A stretch of 64,000 bases of DNA from Ophiura sarsii (Eukaryota > Echinodermata > Ophiuroidea > Amphilepidida > Ophiuridae). Both the position numbers and the translations under genes were made by a program. This document shows positions 46,624-58,900 of the stretch, one piece after another (positions within the stretch are counted from its first letter, which is position 1; each line of letters starts with the position of its first letter). The stretch covers positions 81,329,848 to 81,393,847 of the forward strand of contig CM069441.1 of the NCBI GenBank assembly GCA_035610835.1. Direction: 5' to 3'. A model generated the notes under the pieces. The model worked only from the letters and a program-made list of their open reading frames with translations. It was not told where the DNA came from and searched no databases.

Positions 46624-46990
46624 TCTGTTTTTAGCTTACTACAGTAAGCTATAGCGACCTGACGCGAAAGGTCACGGTATAGGTCAAGGGGAAAGTGCGA
46701 CTGTGAAATATGGTTTTATCTTGGTCACACAAGTGGTTATTTGTCGGGAAATGTACTTGAGATAGTGAAACAATATGATCGCATAAATATGTTATAAAAT
46801 GGGCCTGATTGCCATTCGACAAAGTAGGCAATTTCGCGTTATTGTCTTTATTGTCATAACTGTATTGAAAATGCATGTAAACGCTATGATAGAAAAGTTG
46901 ATTAACACATGGCACGCATGTATCATGACGTACAAGCATGATTGTCTTATTGTGATTGGTTTAACTACTAGAGATCATTATTATTCATGA
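46624..46990. repeat. Hairpin-ended repeat family, copy 2
   Basis: Matches 17861-18240. The terminal hairpin here is perfect (AGCTTACTACAGTAAGCT). The end motif GAGATCATTATTATTCATGA recurs at about 47,290 and 47,350, so the element tail is partly tandem. Confidence 0.7.
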
Positions 46991-47390
46991 TACGAAAAAA
47001 GTAAAAATACAGCCGTCAAAGTGAAAAATAGGTGGGGAGGTCGTTTTTCGTTAATTGATGTTAATCGCTTCTGTATATATTCTTCAAACTATATCTCCGA
47101 TTTCAGCGGCCAAAATTATTGGAAAATAATGTTTTCAAAGGTTTTTCATCATGAGGTGCTGTTAGAAATTCGCGAAAAAGAGTAAAACTTACGAATATTA
47201 CCTTGCCAAAATGTTGAATTTGCGTGATTTATCGTGCCGTAATATCTTTTATTACCCCCACCAGTTTGGTATCGTCTGCCAAATCGTAGAGATCATTATT
47301 ATTCATGATTATAATATCTTATTGTGATTGGTTTACTACAGAAATCGTAGAGCTCATTATTATTCATGATTATAATATTTCGCCAATTTA

Positions 47391-47610
47391 GGGTGACCAT
47401 GTGATCAGTCTCAAACAGGGGGGTTCAACAATTGTCTAAATTGTGTAAATTCATGTCGTTCCCCTCTGGTTTGAAACCTTGGTATTAGCGTCAATTAGGG
47501 TGGCCATGTGATCAGTTTCAAAACGGGGGGTCAACAATTGCCTAAATGTGGTAAATTCATGTCGTTCCCGTCGTTCCCCCCTGGTTTTAAACCTTATATG
47601 GTATTAGCAA
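47391..47610. repeat. Tandem ~107 bp duplication
   Basis: Two copies sharing CATGTGATCAGT, CAACAATTG and AAATTCATGTCGTTCCC, followed by short ACCTTATATGGTATTAGCG repeats to about 47,680. Confidence 0.7.
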
Positions 47611-47759
47611 GTATTAGCGTGGTTTCAAACTTTAACCTTATATGGTATTAGCGTTGATTCAAACCTTATATGGTATTTAATTTAGCGTCCCCGAAATTTT
47701 CCCCCATTCGCCTATACTGAATTTAGCATTTTCATTAAATCGCCATTCCGTACGTCAAC

Positions 47760-48072
47760 GCTCCGCTGGCCGCTGCTTCCATTTATACGATAATTTTCCT
47801 GTGATTTGTTCGTCATTTCAGTCTTCTTTCACAATTATATTTACGAACGTTTTCCTGGGATTTACCAGTGAGTTTGTCGTCGCTCAATCTTCGCAATTTT
47901 GGAATACTATATCGGGGATTTGCCGTCTGTTTGTCCAGTCCTTGGATTTGCCAGTGAGTTTGTCGTCGCTATCCATATCATCAGAGCCTGAGTCTTCGCA
48001 ATTTTGGAATATTTGCCACACTCAGTCTCCAATTTTGGAATATTTTATCACATAAAGCTGATCTATAACAAG
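47760..48072 (+). other. Candidate 5' leader exon of Helitron unit
   Basis: Ends at a strong splice donor (ACAAG then GTGAGTGAG at 48073). It contains two copies of GCCAGTGAGTTTGTCGTCGCT-like text. Candidate acceptors follow at 51770 and 52339. The exon start is a guess; no TATA box was placed. Confidence 0.35.
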
Positions 48073-49228
48073 GTGAGTGAGTACCTCCTAACTATTCGTT
48101 GTCTTAGTCTTCGAAATAATTACCGTCAAATGCATGAATGTATTAGGCCTAGGCTATAGCATAGGCTAAAATGTTGTCTTGTATCTAAACGCATCGCAGA
48201 GAAGGCTATAGCCTAGGCCTACTATAGTACATGGCCTATAAAGTGAAAAGTGTAAATTAAATAGAGCTAGCCCTATGCCTATAGCCTAGATAGATAGGGC
48301 CGGCCTAGGCCTAAGGGATAAATGGAATAAAAGTTCCCAACATTGAAGTTTGAACTAAAAAGAAAGTCGTAACTCTTGCCCGTGAATAGTGATTTAATAC
48401 CAATAGGCCTATAAGTACATGAGTAAGACTTTGTCAACTCAAGGTTTTTTTTTTTAGAAAACAATATTATGATAGGCTGCCTAGCATTGCATTGCCCTAG
48501 TGGCTGGTCCAAGTTTCGTAAGAAGAGACGTAATGATTAACTCAAATGAACTTGGTATTGTCCGATTCTCAGTGGCATTTCTTCATGAAAGAAGTGTATT
48601 AAAAGACATGGTCATGATGGTGCAATCGTTAGGCTATAATAATCGTTCAACTTCAATACAATATTTCTTTTTAATGAAATTCAAATTGTCATTTCGGTGA
48701 ATTGAAAACGGGAGACAAAGGCTAATAAATCGTTAGAGGCTATAATAATCGTTCAACTTCAATACAATATTTCTTATTAATAGCAGTCTGAAAGCAGTAT
48801 CTAAAACAAAAAGTATATAATAGGGTAGGCCTAGCTAGGCCCTAGGAATCTGTTGAGGATTCCAACATAACAAGTTACAAGAATACACAAACGGGGGTCT
48901 AAACCGACTAACCGCATTCGATAATTGTTTAGGCCTAAATTGAGTCGGTTCAGGAATATTATTTACATTCGGGGCCCGCCCAAAGGGCCCGCCGGTCATG
49001 TAGAATTTTGATTGGGATTCCATTCTCTACATAACAAGAATACACAAACGGGGGTCTTACAAGTATCTAAAGTAAACGCATTCGATAATTGTTTAGGCCT
49101 AAATCGAGTCGTTCAGGAATATTATTATTTACATTAATTGTTTAGGCCTAAATCGAGTCGTTCAGGAATATTATTATTTACATTCGTTCGGGTCCCTCCG
49201 GTCACGTAGATTATTTTTGGGGTGGCCC

Positions 49229-49255
49229 GGGGGGGGGGGGGGGGGGGGGGGGGGG
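49229..49255 (+). repeat. Poly-G run of 27
   Basis: An unbroken G tract after GGTGGCCC. Runs of this length form G-quadruplexes and are error-prone in sequencing, so the exact length is uncertain. Confidence 0.9.
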
Positions 49256-50133
49256 CGTGCCGCGTTGCACTAAATCGCAGAGGTCAGGGTTAAATTAATT
49301 CACCGTATCTACAATACAAACACGTTGGCATGGTTCATGGGTTGGTGCATGTTCTTGTTGTCTAAAACCGAGCTCAATTATAACAGCGCAATCGTGGCTA
49401 TCTGGGTTTAATTAGGTCAACGGAAAAAAACACACACTGGGACATGTACTGCGAACGCACGTGGCTTGTCTGGGTTAATTGGGTCGACGGAAAACTATAA
49501 ACACGTTGGGACATGTAACGTCGAAGCGGCCGCGGTTTTTATAGAGCAATCATGGCCTCAAATTTAGTCTCGGTACGAAAAGAAAACAAATATATAAGGC
49601 CAAACTAAAAAAATGGTTTGTCTCAAAGCCCATCTCCTCTTGTAAAACTAATGCGCAATGCGGGTGTTTGTTTTTTTATTTTTTTTATTTTAAGATTTTT
49701 TTAATTTCATGTTTTACAGCTAAAGAGCCCCAAATTGCGTGTTCTATTGAATTAAAAGGGTTTGACACACAAATAGACTGACAAATACACAAATATTAAG
49801 TTATTTGTTTCATTTCTTGTTAAAGATTGTTGTATTTTGAGAAGGTGAACTTTTCAGAAAAATCGGTGACACTTTTGAGATATTTTGTGGATTTGTTTCC
49901 AAACAGAAAAAAAATTAAAAATCGACTTTTATGAAAATCTAACACTCGTCAATAAACTAACGCGCGCGCAGGCTTTGAGACAAACATTTTTCTTAATTTG
50001 GCCTAAACCAAGTAGGCTTATAAGTAATACCTTTCGATTCTTTCGGGCTATTGAATCAGTAGTTAGTTTAAATTGTAATCCCGGCAGTGGGTTGTATTAT
50101 AGAAAGTTGATAACATATTTGAGTAGGGCCTAG

Positions 50134-50525
50134 ACTGTGAATGATTAATTTTGAGCTGAAAACCGAAAGGAAAATATAAAACATAAATCTCAAACTTGTT
50201 TTGCTTAGACAGTCACAGTGAATGATTAATTTTGAGCTGAAAACCGAAAGGAAAATATAAATCTCAAACTTTTTTTGCACTAAATCATGATTGATTAATT
50301 TTGTTATCCCGGCAATGGATTGTATGGTATTTAAGTTGATAAAATATTTGAGTACGGCCTAGGCCTAGACTGTGAATGATAGATTTTGAGCTGAAAACCG
50401 AAAGGAAAATATAAAATATAAATCTCAAACTTGTTTGCACTAAATGATGAATAGGCCTAAATAATTTTGAGCTGAAAACCGAAAGGAAAATATAAAATAT
50501 AAATCTCAAACTTTTTTGCACTAAA
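50134..50525. repeat. Tandem array TTTTGAGCTGAAAACCGAAA
   Basis: Four degenerate copies of 85-150 bp, each with TTTTGAGCTGAAAACCGAAA and AAATCTCAAACTT. No coding function. Confidence 0.75.
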
Positions 50526-50543
50526 TCGTGAATTTTTGAATTG

Positions 50544-51018
50544 ACGTTTTGTTGTACAAAAGAACTTATTTTTTCTTAAGGCCACATAAAAAAAAAAGTT
50601 GTTTCACGTCCCCGCCCGCATCACTTTTCTTTTTTTCTTTTTTTTCTTTTTTTGTGGATGAAAATGCTGATATTGCGTTAGAAATAAGCTAAAACATTCT
50701 ACAGTCATGACAGTAAAAATCGAGATGCCAGTATGGATGCCACTTTCCTTTTTAAAGGATTTTTTTAATTTCGACGTTTTGTTGTACAAAAGAACTTATT
50801 TTTTCTTAAGGCCACATTAAAAAAAAGTTGTTTCACGTCCCCGCCCGCATCACTTTTCTTTTTTTCTTTTTTTCTTTTTTTCTTTTTTTCTTTTTTTCTT
50901 TTTTTTGTGGATGAAAATGCTGATATTGCGTTTGCGTTAGAAATAAGCTAAAACATTCTACAGTCATGACAGTAAAATTCGAGATGCCACTTTCCTTTTT
51001 AAAGGATTTTTTTTATTT
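50544..51018. repeat. Tandem ~230 bp duplication with T/C-rich tract
   Basis: Two copies start GACGTTTTGTTGTACAAAAG and end in TTTCCTTTTTAAAGGATTTT; they differ mainly in the number of CTTTTTTT repeats (50,628-50,652 and 50,862-50,906). Confidence 0.75.
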
Positions 51019-51770
51019 CGATGTTTACGTTGCTTTTACAGACTCGATACTGCACACTTCCGGTTCGCAAGATTGGAGCGGTAACTTGCGCAACCCCGTT
51101 TCTACATCTAAAAGGGTAAATCTGGATCGCTCACTTGCTCAAAAAATAATAATAAAAAAACCTCCCTCCCGCATCAAATTTTGAAAAACCTCCGGACGTG
51201 AAACAGCTTTTTTATTTTATGTAGCCTATTCCCTTTGTTTACAGGTGGAAGTTCAAACATGTTAAAATTGAAAAAAATGTACCAGATTTTATCATAAAAT
51301 GTATGGTTACAAACTTTAGGGCAAGGGAAATTGATGGCCTATGTTTAAGGACATATTTAAATGCCCATAACTCCTTAAATATCGACATTTTTTTCATCCT
51401 TTTTTTTTTGGTATAAAGGGTGGGGTATGAACATTTGAAAATAAAAAGGGTGGCCTTGTAGAAAGGATGGGGTAAAAATAAAAAGGGTGTTATCATGACA
51501 CTTCAGGATTTATTGCAAAATGAGGATCTTACAAATACAGCCATATATTCGTACTACTACGATTGAAAAGAGGTAAACATAGAGTTTTTCACATTGCTGC
51601 TACCAAATTTTTAAACAAAGTGCGCAATTAGGCACAAAATGACTTTTCTTACAACTGAAGGATACATGTTTAATTATAATGGTTTACTGCATTTTGATCA
51701 ACAATTGTATATAGTACCAATGATTATTATTATTCTTCATAATTGCAGTTCTCTGCACATTTTATTTCAG

Positions 51771-51872
51771 GTCTGCCGTTTTGTTATAAAAACTTGCTTC
51801 CTGTGTGGTGGGTGACTTCAGTTCTTGTATCCGAACACTTTGCAGATTGCAGAGAAGACTCAAGTGAAAAGG
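51771..51872 (+). other. Candidate leader exon 2
   Basis: 102 bp between a good acceptor (TTTTATTTCAG) and a good donor (GTAAGTTA). No long frame. It could be a 5' untranslated exon of the Helitron transcript. Confidence 0.35.
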
Positions 51873-52339
51873 GTAAGTTAAATAAATTCATACGCAGAAC
51901 TGTTCTAATACACTGCCGTTCAAAAGTTTTAACGCAGTTTTTACATGTGTTTGTCAGCTTTGGGTAAACAATGATCAATTCTGACGATTTTAATGAATGA
52001 AACAACTTACAAACATGAATTTATGGATTATAAACTAATTTAAGAACACGTACAAACTGGTTTTTAGTTGATGGCATATTTTATTAGATAAAGCCATGTT
52101 TTTAACACTACCGTAAACAGTGTGTAAAACCTTTTGAGCAGCAGTGTATGTATGTGTATATTTGGGCCGGTGCTCTGTCCATCAGATCGGTGCTGTAGAT
52201 TGTAAACAAAATTATAAAAAAATGCTATACAAATGCTACATGTATTGCTGATAGTTCATCTATGGGGCTAAATGAAGATTTAGTATTGCTGATAGTTTGT
52301 CTATGGGGCTAAATGAAGATTTCTTGTTTTTCATTTCAG

Positions 52340-52995
52340 GTTTCTGCACGGTAGCAAGTACAACTTGCACAGTTGTACTATTAACAATATACATAATTGC
52401 TTCCTGCACGGTAGCAAGTGCAACTTGCACAGTTGTACTATAAAACAATATTAACGTAATTGCTTCGTGCATGGAAGCTAGTGCAGTGCAATTTGCACAG
52501 TTGTACTATTAAACAATATACACAATATACATAATTGCTTCCTGCACGGTAGCAAATTACTATAAAACAATATTACATCCATTGCTTCCTGCATCGTACA
52601 TGTAGCTAGTGCAGTGCAACTTGCACAGTTGTACTATTAAACAAAATACACAATATACATAATTTCTTCCTGCACGGTAGCAAATGCATTTATAATTTTC
52701 ATACAACTTGCATAGTTGTATTTATAGACTTATTGCATGGATATTTCATAAAGATACTACTTTGTGCACGATATTTAAGCGGAATTCTGAATTTGCTATC
52801 ATAAACCAGATGAAATTACTTTCAAGTATATTTTACATATTTGAATGCATGACATTATTTGCAAGAAATCTTTTATTTTGGCTTGAAATAACGTTATGTT
52901 TTTGTTGTGTAGTGTATGCTGTTACAACAGTCTAATGCAATGCAAATAATATATGGCAAAAAGCATCACAACAATGTTTGGAGCAAGATAACAAA
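52340..52995 (+). other. Candidate leader exon 3 / 5' UTR with tandem repeats
   Basis: Follows the acceptor TTTTTCATTTCAG at 52339. Five degenerate repeats of 55-115 bp (52340-52690) carry TTGCTTCCTGCACGGTAGCA and AACTTGCACAGTTGTACTAT; the latter contains inverted TTGCAC/GTGCAA-like pieces. The main ORF starts at its end. Confidence 0.4.
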
Positions 52996-55900
52996 ATGTT
53001 GAGTTCTGCCTATTCTAACCAATCATCGTTAGGAACAATTTCTACTCCGAATGATTTGCATTTACATAGTGCATATGATCAAGTGCCATTTCTCCTGTTC
53101 ATCAAAGGACAATTTCATCAAGCAGATTGTTCAAGATTTTCAATAGAGTCAGCAGGATGTCAATGTTCTTGCAATGCACTTGCTATGCTTGCATATGTGC
53201 AAACTATAGATGTTATTTCAACACACACAATAAACAACATTTTATTTGTAGGTGACGGCATCTATTGTAAGATAGCACAAGCACTTTCTGCAACAAATGA
53301 CCTTCACATATCTAAATACTTGGAAACTGACCAATTACCTGCACAATTTAAAATTGGTTTGTTAAGATTTTCCATAGAATATTTAAATCAGATATTTGGT
53401 ATGTATAATCCAAATGCTTCCAGTGGGCTTGTCGAAACATTGGATGTTGTAACTCAGCAAGCATTCACTGTCACAAATACACACCTTGTAGTTTTACATG
53501 AAAGTATGATATCTGTTTTCAAAGATCATAAACATCGATATGGGTTGTTTGATTCACATTCAAGAAATGAAAGAGGATTATTGCATCCAAGTGGTACAGC
53601 TGTAGCTATATATTTCCAAACATTATCTGATCTGATCAGTCACTTGTACAATTTGTGTGAAAGTTTACATTTAACACCATCATCACTTGTTGAAGTTCGG
53701 CCAATTAAAATCAAATGTCATATGGAAACATCAGGTGGCATCATTGATTTTGAAAGTTTTCAAGGATTATCAACATATCTAGCTTTCCAAGAACTCCAAC
53801 GTCATACTTCCACAAAGCCCAAAAATACATGTGCGACTGTAACAGACGGTGCAAAGCACTCTTACAAACGACATGGTTTGAATAATAAAAATTCAAAACA
53901 TTCTACACAGAAACAACATCACTCACGACACCATGGTTCGACCGATGCAGACGCACAGAAAAGTGCAAAACAGAAACACCGGCATGATGCCAAGAAAACT
54001 GCAATAAACAAAAAAAATCATGGTTCAGATTCCGAGCAACGACACCATGGTTCTACCGATGCAGACACACAGAAAAGTGCAAAACGGAAACACCGGCATG
54101 AAGCCAAGAAAACCGCAAAAAACAAACAAAATCATGGTTCAGATTCCCAGCAACGCAAGCAAAGTGCAAAAAAGAAACGACGGCATGATTTGACAGAAGC
54201 ACCCGTGCAGCAAAGCGCTAAAAAGAAACGACAACATGGTTCAAAGTTGCAGCATCGCACTAAACAAAAACGTCGACATGGTGCAACCAATACAGGTGCA
54301 CAACACAATTCAGTGAATATTGAGACTTCTTCACCTGTTTCTAGACGTCGTACCCGAGGAAATCGTAGAAGATTGTACTTGGAACAGTATAATGCTAAAC
54401 AAAGACATGCTAGGCATCTTGCCAAACTTGCACGACAACAGGACAAACAGTCTCAACAACAAGAACAAATTAGATGTGAATCCCCTGTTATTGATAACCA
54501 ATCGTTTCATAGTGAACAGGGAATCTCTGTAGCATCACAAATTGACGATTGTAAACTCTCTTTTAACAAATCAATCAAAGATGGACCAATATATGTTTGT
54601 ACATCATGTCACCAAACATGGTTTAAACACTCGGTTACTTCAATCCAAAAAATAACAAGGTCATTAAACAATAGACTATTCAAAGAATGCTGCACTGGCT
54701 ATATATCTGCACATGAAGTTGAATGGATTTGTCAAACATGTCTCTCCAACATTCAGCAGGGCAAAATTCCACGCTTTTCAGTTGCCAATGGATGCTCTTT
54801 TCCAGTACAACCTATTGCACTTCAATTACATAGTTTAGAAGAAAGGCTCATCTCACCAAGGATACCATTTATGCAAATACGTGAATTGCCTAGGGGTGGA
54901 CAGTTTTCTATAAAGGGCAATGTTGTTAATGTACCAGTTGATGTTGCTCCAACAGTTACATCTCTACCAAGACCTATGTCTCAGTCTGGAACAATCCCAG
55001 TCAAACTGAAAAGAAAACTTTGTTATTCTTCTGCAGTGTATACCCAGAATGTCAGACCCCTCAAAGTTATTGCTGCCTTACAATGGCTCATAGCAAATGG
55101 CCCCGTATTCAAGGACATCCATATAGACTTTCAACCCACTTGGGCAAATGACTTGGGCGCATCAAATACCCACACAGATTGTCACGAAGATGCAACAGGG
55201 GAAGACACCACAGATAATGTAGATTCTGATAATTTCAGTGAAATTGATGAAACTGAACAGTCACGGCAAAGCCAAGACACAATGTTGGATAATGCCGAAC
55301 CTGATGATGCTAACATTTGCACCGTAGCGCCTGGTGAAAATCAGCGCCCAATAAGTTTGTTTCGTGACGATGATGCAGAATTCTTGGCATTTCCATCAAT
55401 ATTTTGTGGACATCGACGATGTTCAAGTGAACACCGTAAAACTCCAATACATTACTCTGATATATGTAAATGGGAATTGCGTTGTATTGACCGTAGAGTT
55501 GCACAAAATGTGGCCAATATATTCTTCAAGTTGAAGAAGCTGCAGATGAAGCAAATTTCTGACAAGGTCTCATTTGCTCTTAAGAGACACAAATTGCAAG
55601 GACGCAAGTATACAGCGTCTGAAATGCTCGATCCTCAGTGTGTGGACAAAATCCTCAAATTGGATGAAGGATATCGGGTCTTTCGATCGTTACGGAACTC
55701 CCCTCCATATCTTGAAAAAAGACAAAAAGACTTGATGGCAATGATTCGGCAGTTGGGGTTTCCAACTTACTTTGTGTCCTTATCAGCAGCTGACACAAGA
55801 TGGATAGATTTGTTGCGTATTCTTGGACAACTCATTGATCACAAACATTATACTGATGACGAATTGCAAGCACTATCTTGGACTGAAAAGTCTAGACTTA

Positions 55901-58900
55901 TCCAATCCGATCCAGTTACTTGTGTTAGATTTTTTGATCACAGATTACAAGTTTTTATTAATCAAGTGTTGAAGAGTGACATGCATCCCATAGGAAAGAT
56001 TAAAGATTCATTCATACGCATCGAGTTCCAACAACGTGGGTCGCCCCATGCTCATATCATGTTTTGGATAGAAGATGCACCGACATATGGCAAAAATACA
56101 CACAATGAAATCACCCTATTTATTGATGAATCTATTTCATGCTCTATTGATGTGCCAGAATCTTCAAAACCAATGATAGTCATGCAAAAACACAAACATT
56201 CCAAAACCTGTCGAAAACGTGGAAAACCAATCTGTCGATTTGGAATCCCCAAACCACCTATGCGATCAACTCAAATTCTTGAGCCACTGCCTTCGGATAT
56301 TGAAGAGGTTGATTTGAATAAGCATAAACAAAACTACCAAAAGATAGCACAAGCTTTAGCAGACCATGTAGATGGAATTGAAATAACTTTTGATCAATTT
56401 CTTGACAGTTTGCACCTTGATGAAGAACAATACATATATGCAATTAGAAGCTCTATACAATCTCCAACAGTGTTCCTCAAGAGGACCCCGCAGGAGATCC
56501 GTATTAACCCATATATGAAAAATGCTCTGGAAATATATAATGCGAACCATGATATTCAATTCATAACTGACCCTTACGCATGTGCTGTATACATTGTCGC
56601 ATATATGAGCAAATCACAAAGGGGTATGAGTCTGCTTATGAATAGAGCGTGCAAGGAAGCTAGACAATCAAATTCGGACCTTCGACAACAAGTTCGAGCC
56701 ATAGGCAACAAGTTCATAAATGCTGTTGAAATATCTGCGCAAGAAGCAGTCTACTTGGTACTACAATTGCCAATAACACGTGCATCACGGACAGTAGTTT
56801 TCATTTGCACTGCTCCACCAAATGATAGAATATGCTTTCTTAAAAACAAAGAAGCTCTTGAAAGTTTGGATCCAAATGATACCAATGTAGAATCAACTAA
56901 TACTACTCAGAGATACTCTACAAGGCCAAGAGTTTTAGAACAATGGTGCCTGGCCGACTATGTATCTAAATTAATGGTTGAGTATCCAGACACCTATACT
57001 GATCCCTATGATACAGATAATGAAGATGATCCGCCAAGTGTTCTTAATGATCTTGAACCTTTGATAACGACGTCAGACACCAACATACACATTACACTTA
57101 GATCAGGTGTAGTTATTCGTTCCTGTCGGAATCCAAAAGTGATCAGGTATGTCAATTACAACAATGCGACTGATCCCGAAGATTTTGCACGTGAAAGACT
57201 AATGCTATATAATCCATGGCGAAAAGAATCTAGAGATATTTTGGGCAATTTCTGCACGTATCGAGCTCATTTGTGTTCTAAGGGACAATCTTTCCTTAAC
57301 AAAGTGCAAGAATATGAACCCAATCGTAATATAGGCGATGATCTTCTACATCGAGCATACACTGACCGTATAGATGAGGATATATTTGCAACACTTGCAC
57401 CTGGCACAGAGCAGGCTGAAGCTGAAGATTCGAGTCACACGCCTATTGATAGCCAGCAATATGCCTTTTACCATCCACAAGCTCCTGACCATACGACATA
57501 TGATATTGCAGATGATGTTGGTTTGCCAGGAACTTCACAAAGCCTACAAATTGAGAGTCTCTCTCAACGTATTACAAATGATGAATTTTACCAATTGCTG
57601 TCATTGTTGAATTGTAAACAGAGGGAATTTTTTACACATGTTATGCAATGGATTACAACACAAACTGAACCATTACATGTATTCCTAACAGGCGGCGCTG
57701 GAGTTGGCAAGTCATTGGTAATCAAAACACTATACCAAGCTTTACATCGACATTTGTGCTCACGGCAAGGTGAAAATCCAGAAGACTGCAATATTATACT
57801 ATGTGCTCCAACTGGCAAAGCTGCATATAATATCAATGGTTCCACAATCCATAGGGCTTTCAAAATTGATCCTAACCGTGGCATGAATTACAAAAAACTT
57901 TCATCAGAACAACTCAATACATTGCAAGTACAATACAGACATCTGTCTGTTGTCATCATTGATGAAATATCAATGGTAGGTACAAAACAACTACAATTCG
58001 TGAATCAGAGGTTACAAGATATCAAACAAAATAACAAGCCATTTGGAGGAGTCCACGTGATTGCTGTCGGGGACTTATTCCAATTAAAACCAGTTCAGGA
58101 TTCATGGATTTTTACCACCCCAAAAGATGGGTATGGACCACTGGCAATCAATTTGTGGCAAGAATACTTCTTTGTGTATGAACTTACCGAAATAATGCGA
58201 CAACAAAATGATCAAAGTTTCGCTCAGTTATTAAATCGTCTGAGAGAAGGACGTCACACATCAGCTGATATAGCTACGTTGAAACAACAATCCATACTAC
58301 CAACGAATGATGCATATGATCCTACAATTACGCATCTGTTTCCAACTAACGCTCTAGCAGCAAAACACAATTCTGGCATATTTGCTCAATCCAACACTGA
58401 AAGTGTTACAATAAAAGCGCAAGACACAGTTGTTGGTGATATGTCACAAGAAACAAAGAAACGCATTAAGCAGTCAATTTCCAAAAATCCAAGTCAAACT
58501 GCAAGTCTACTGCCCGAGGTTGATGTTGCCATTGGAATTCGGTATGAAATTGTAGCAAACATAGCAGTAGAAGACGGAATAACTAATGGATCAAGCTGTG
58601 TTGTTCAAAAGGTAGAATACTTGCAACCTGACAATCCTTTGCCAAGTATTATATGGGTTCAATTTGATGACCGCAAACCTGGACTGCAGACACGAAACAA
58701 GTATCGTTCATATTACAAACCTGATATCTCTCCCCAGTGGACACCAATGTTTGCTATCAAACGCAACTTCATGGCAACACGTAAACGTTGTCCTATCATA
58801 CGTGCACAATTTCCCTTAAGGCCAGCAACAGCTAAAACTATTCATAAAGCGCAAGGAGATACTGTAGATTCCTTAGTAGTTCACTTAGGCACATACACAT

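Larger units (their letters stand above)
48073..51770. other. Noncoding stretch, possible leader intron
   Basis: No gene seen. Repeat-rich: AGGCCTA-rich segments, duplicated GGCTATAATAATCGTTCAAC (48,632 and 48,738), duplicated CATTCGATAATTGTTTAGGC, a poly-G run, and the two tandem arrays listed next. Confidence 0.4.

Noticed and set aside
52978..52995. Helitron ORF start at 52978
   Set aside because: That codon is TTG, not used as a normal start in animals; the first ATG in frame is at 52996.
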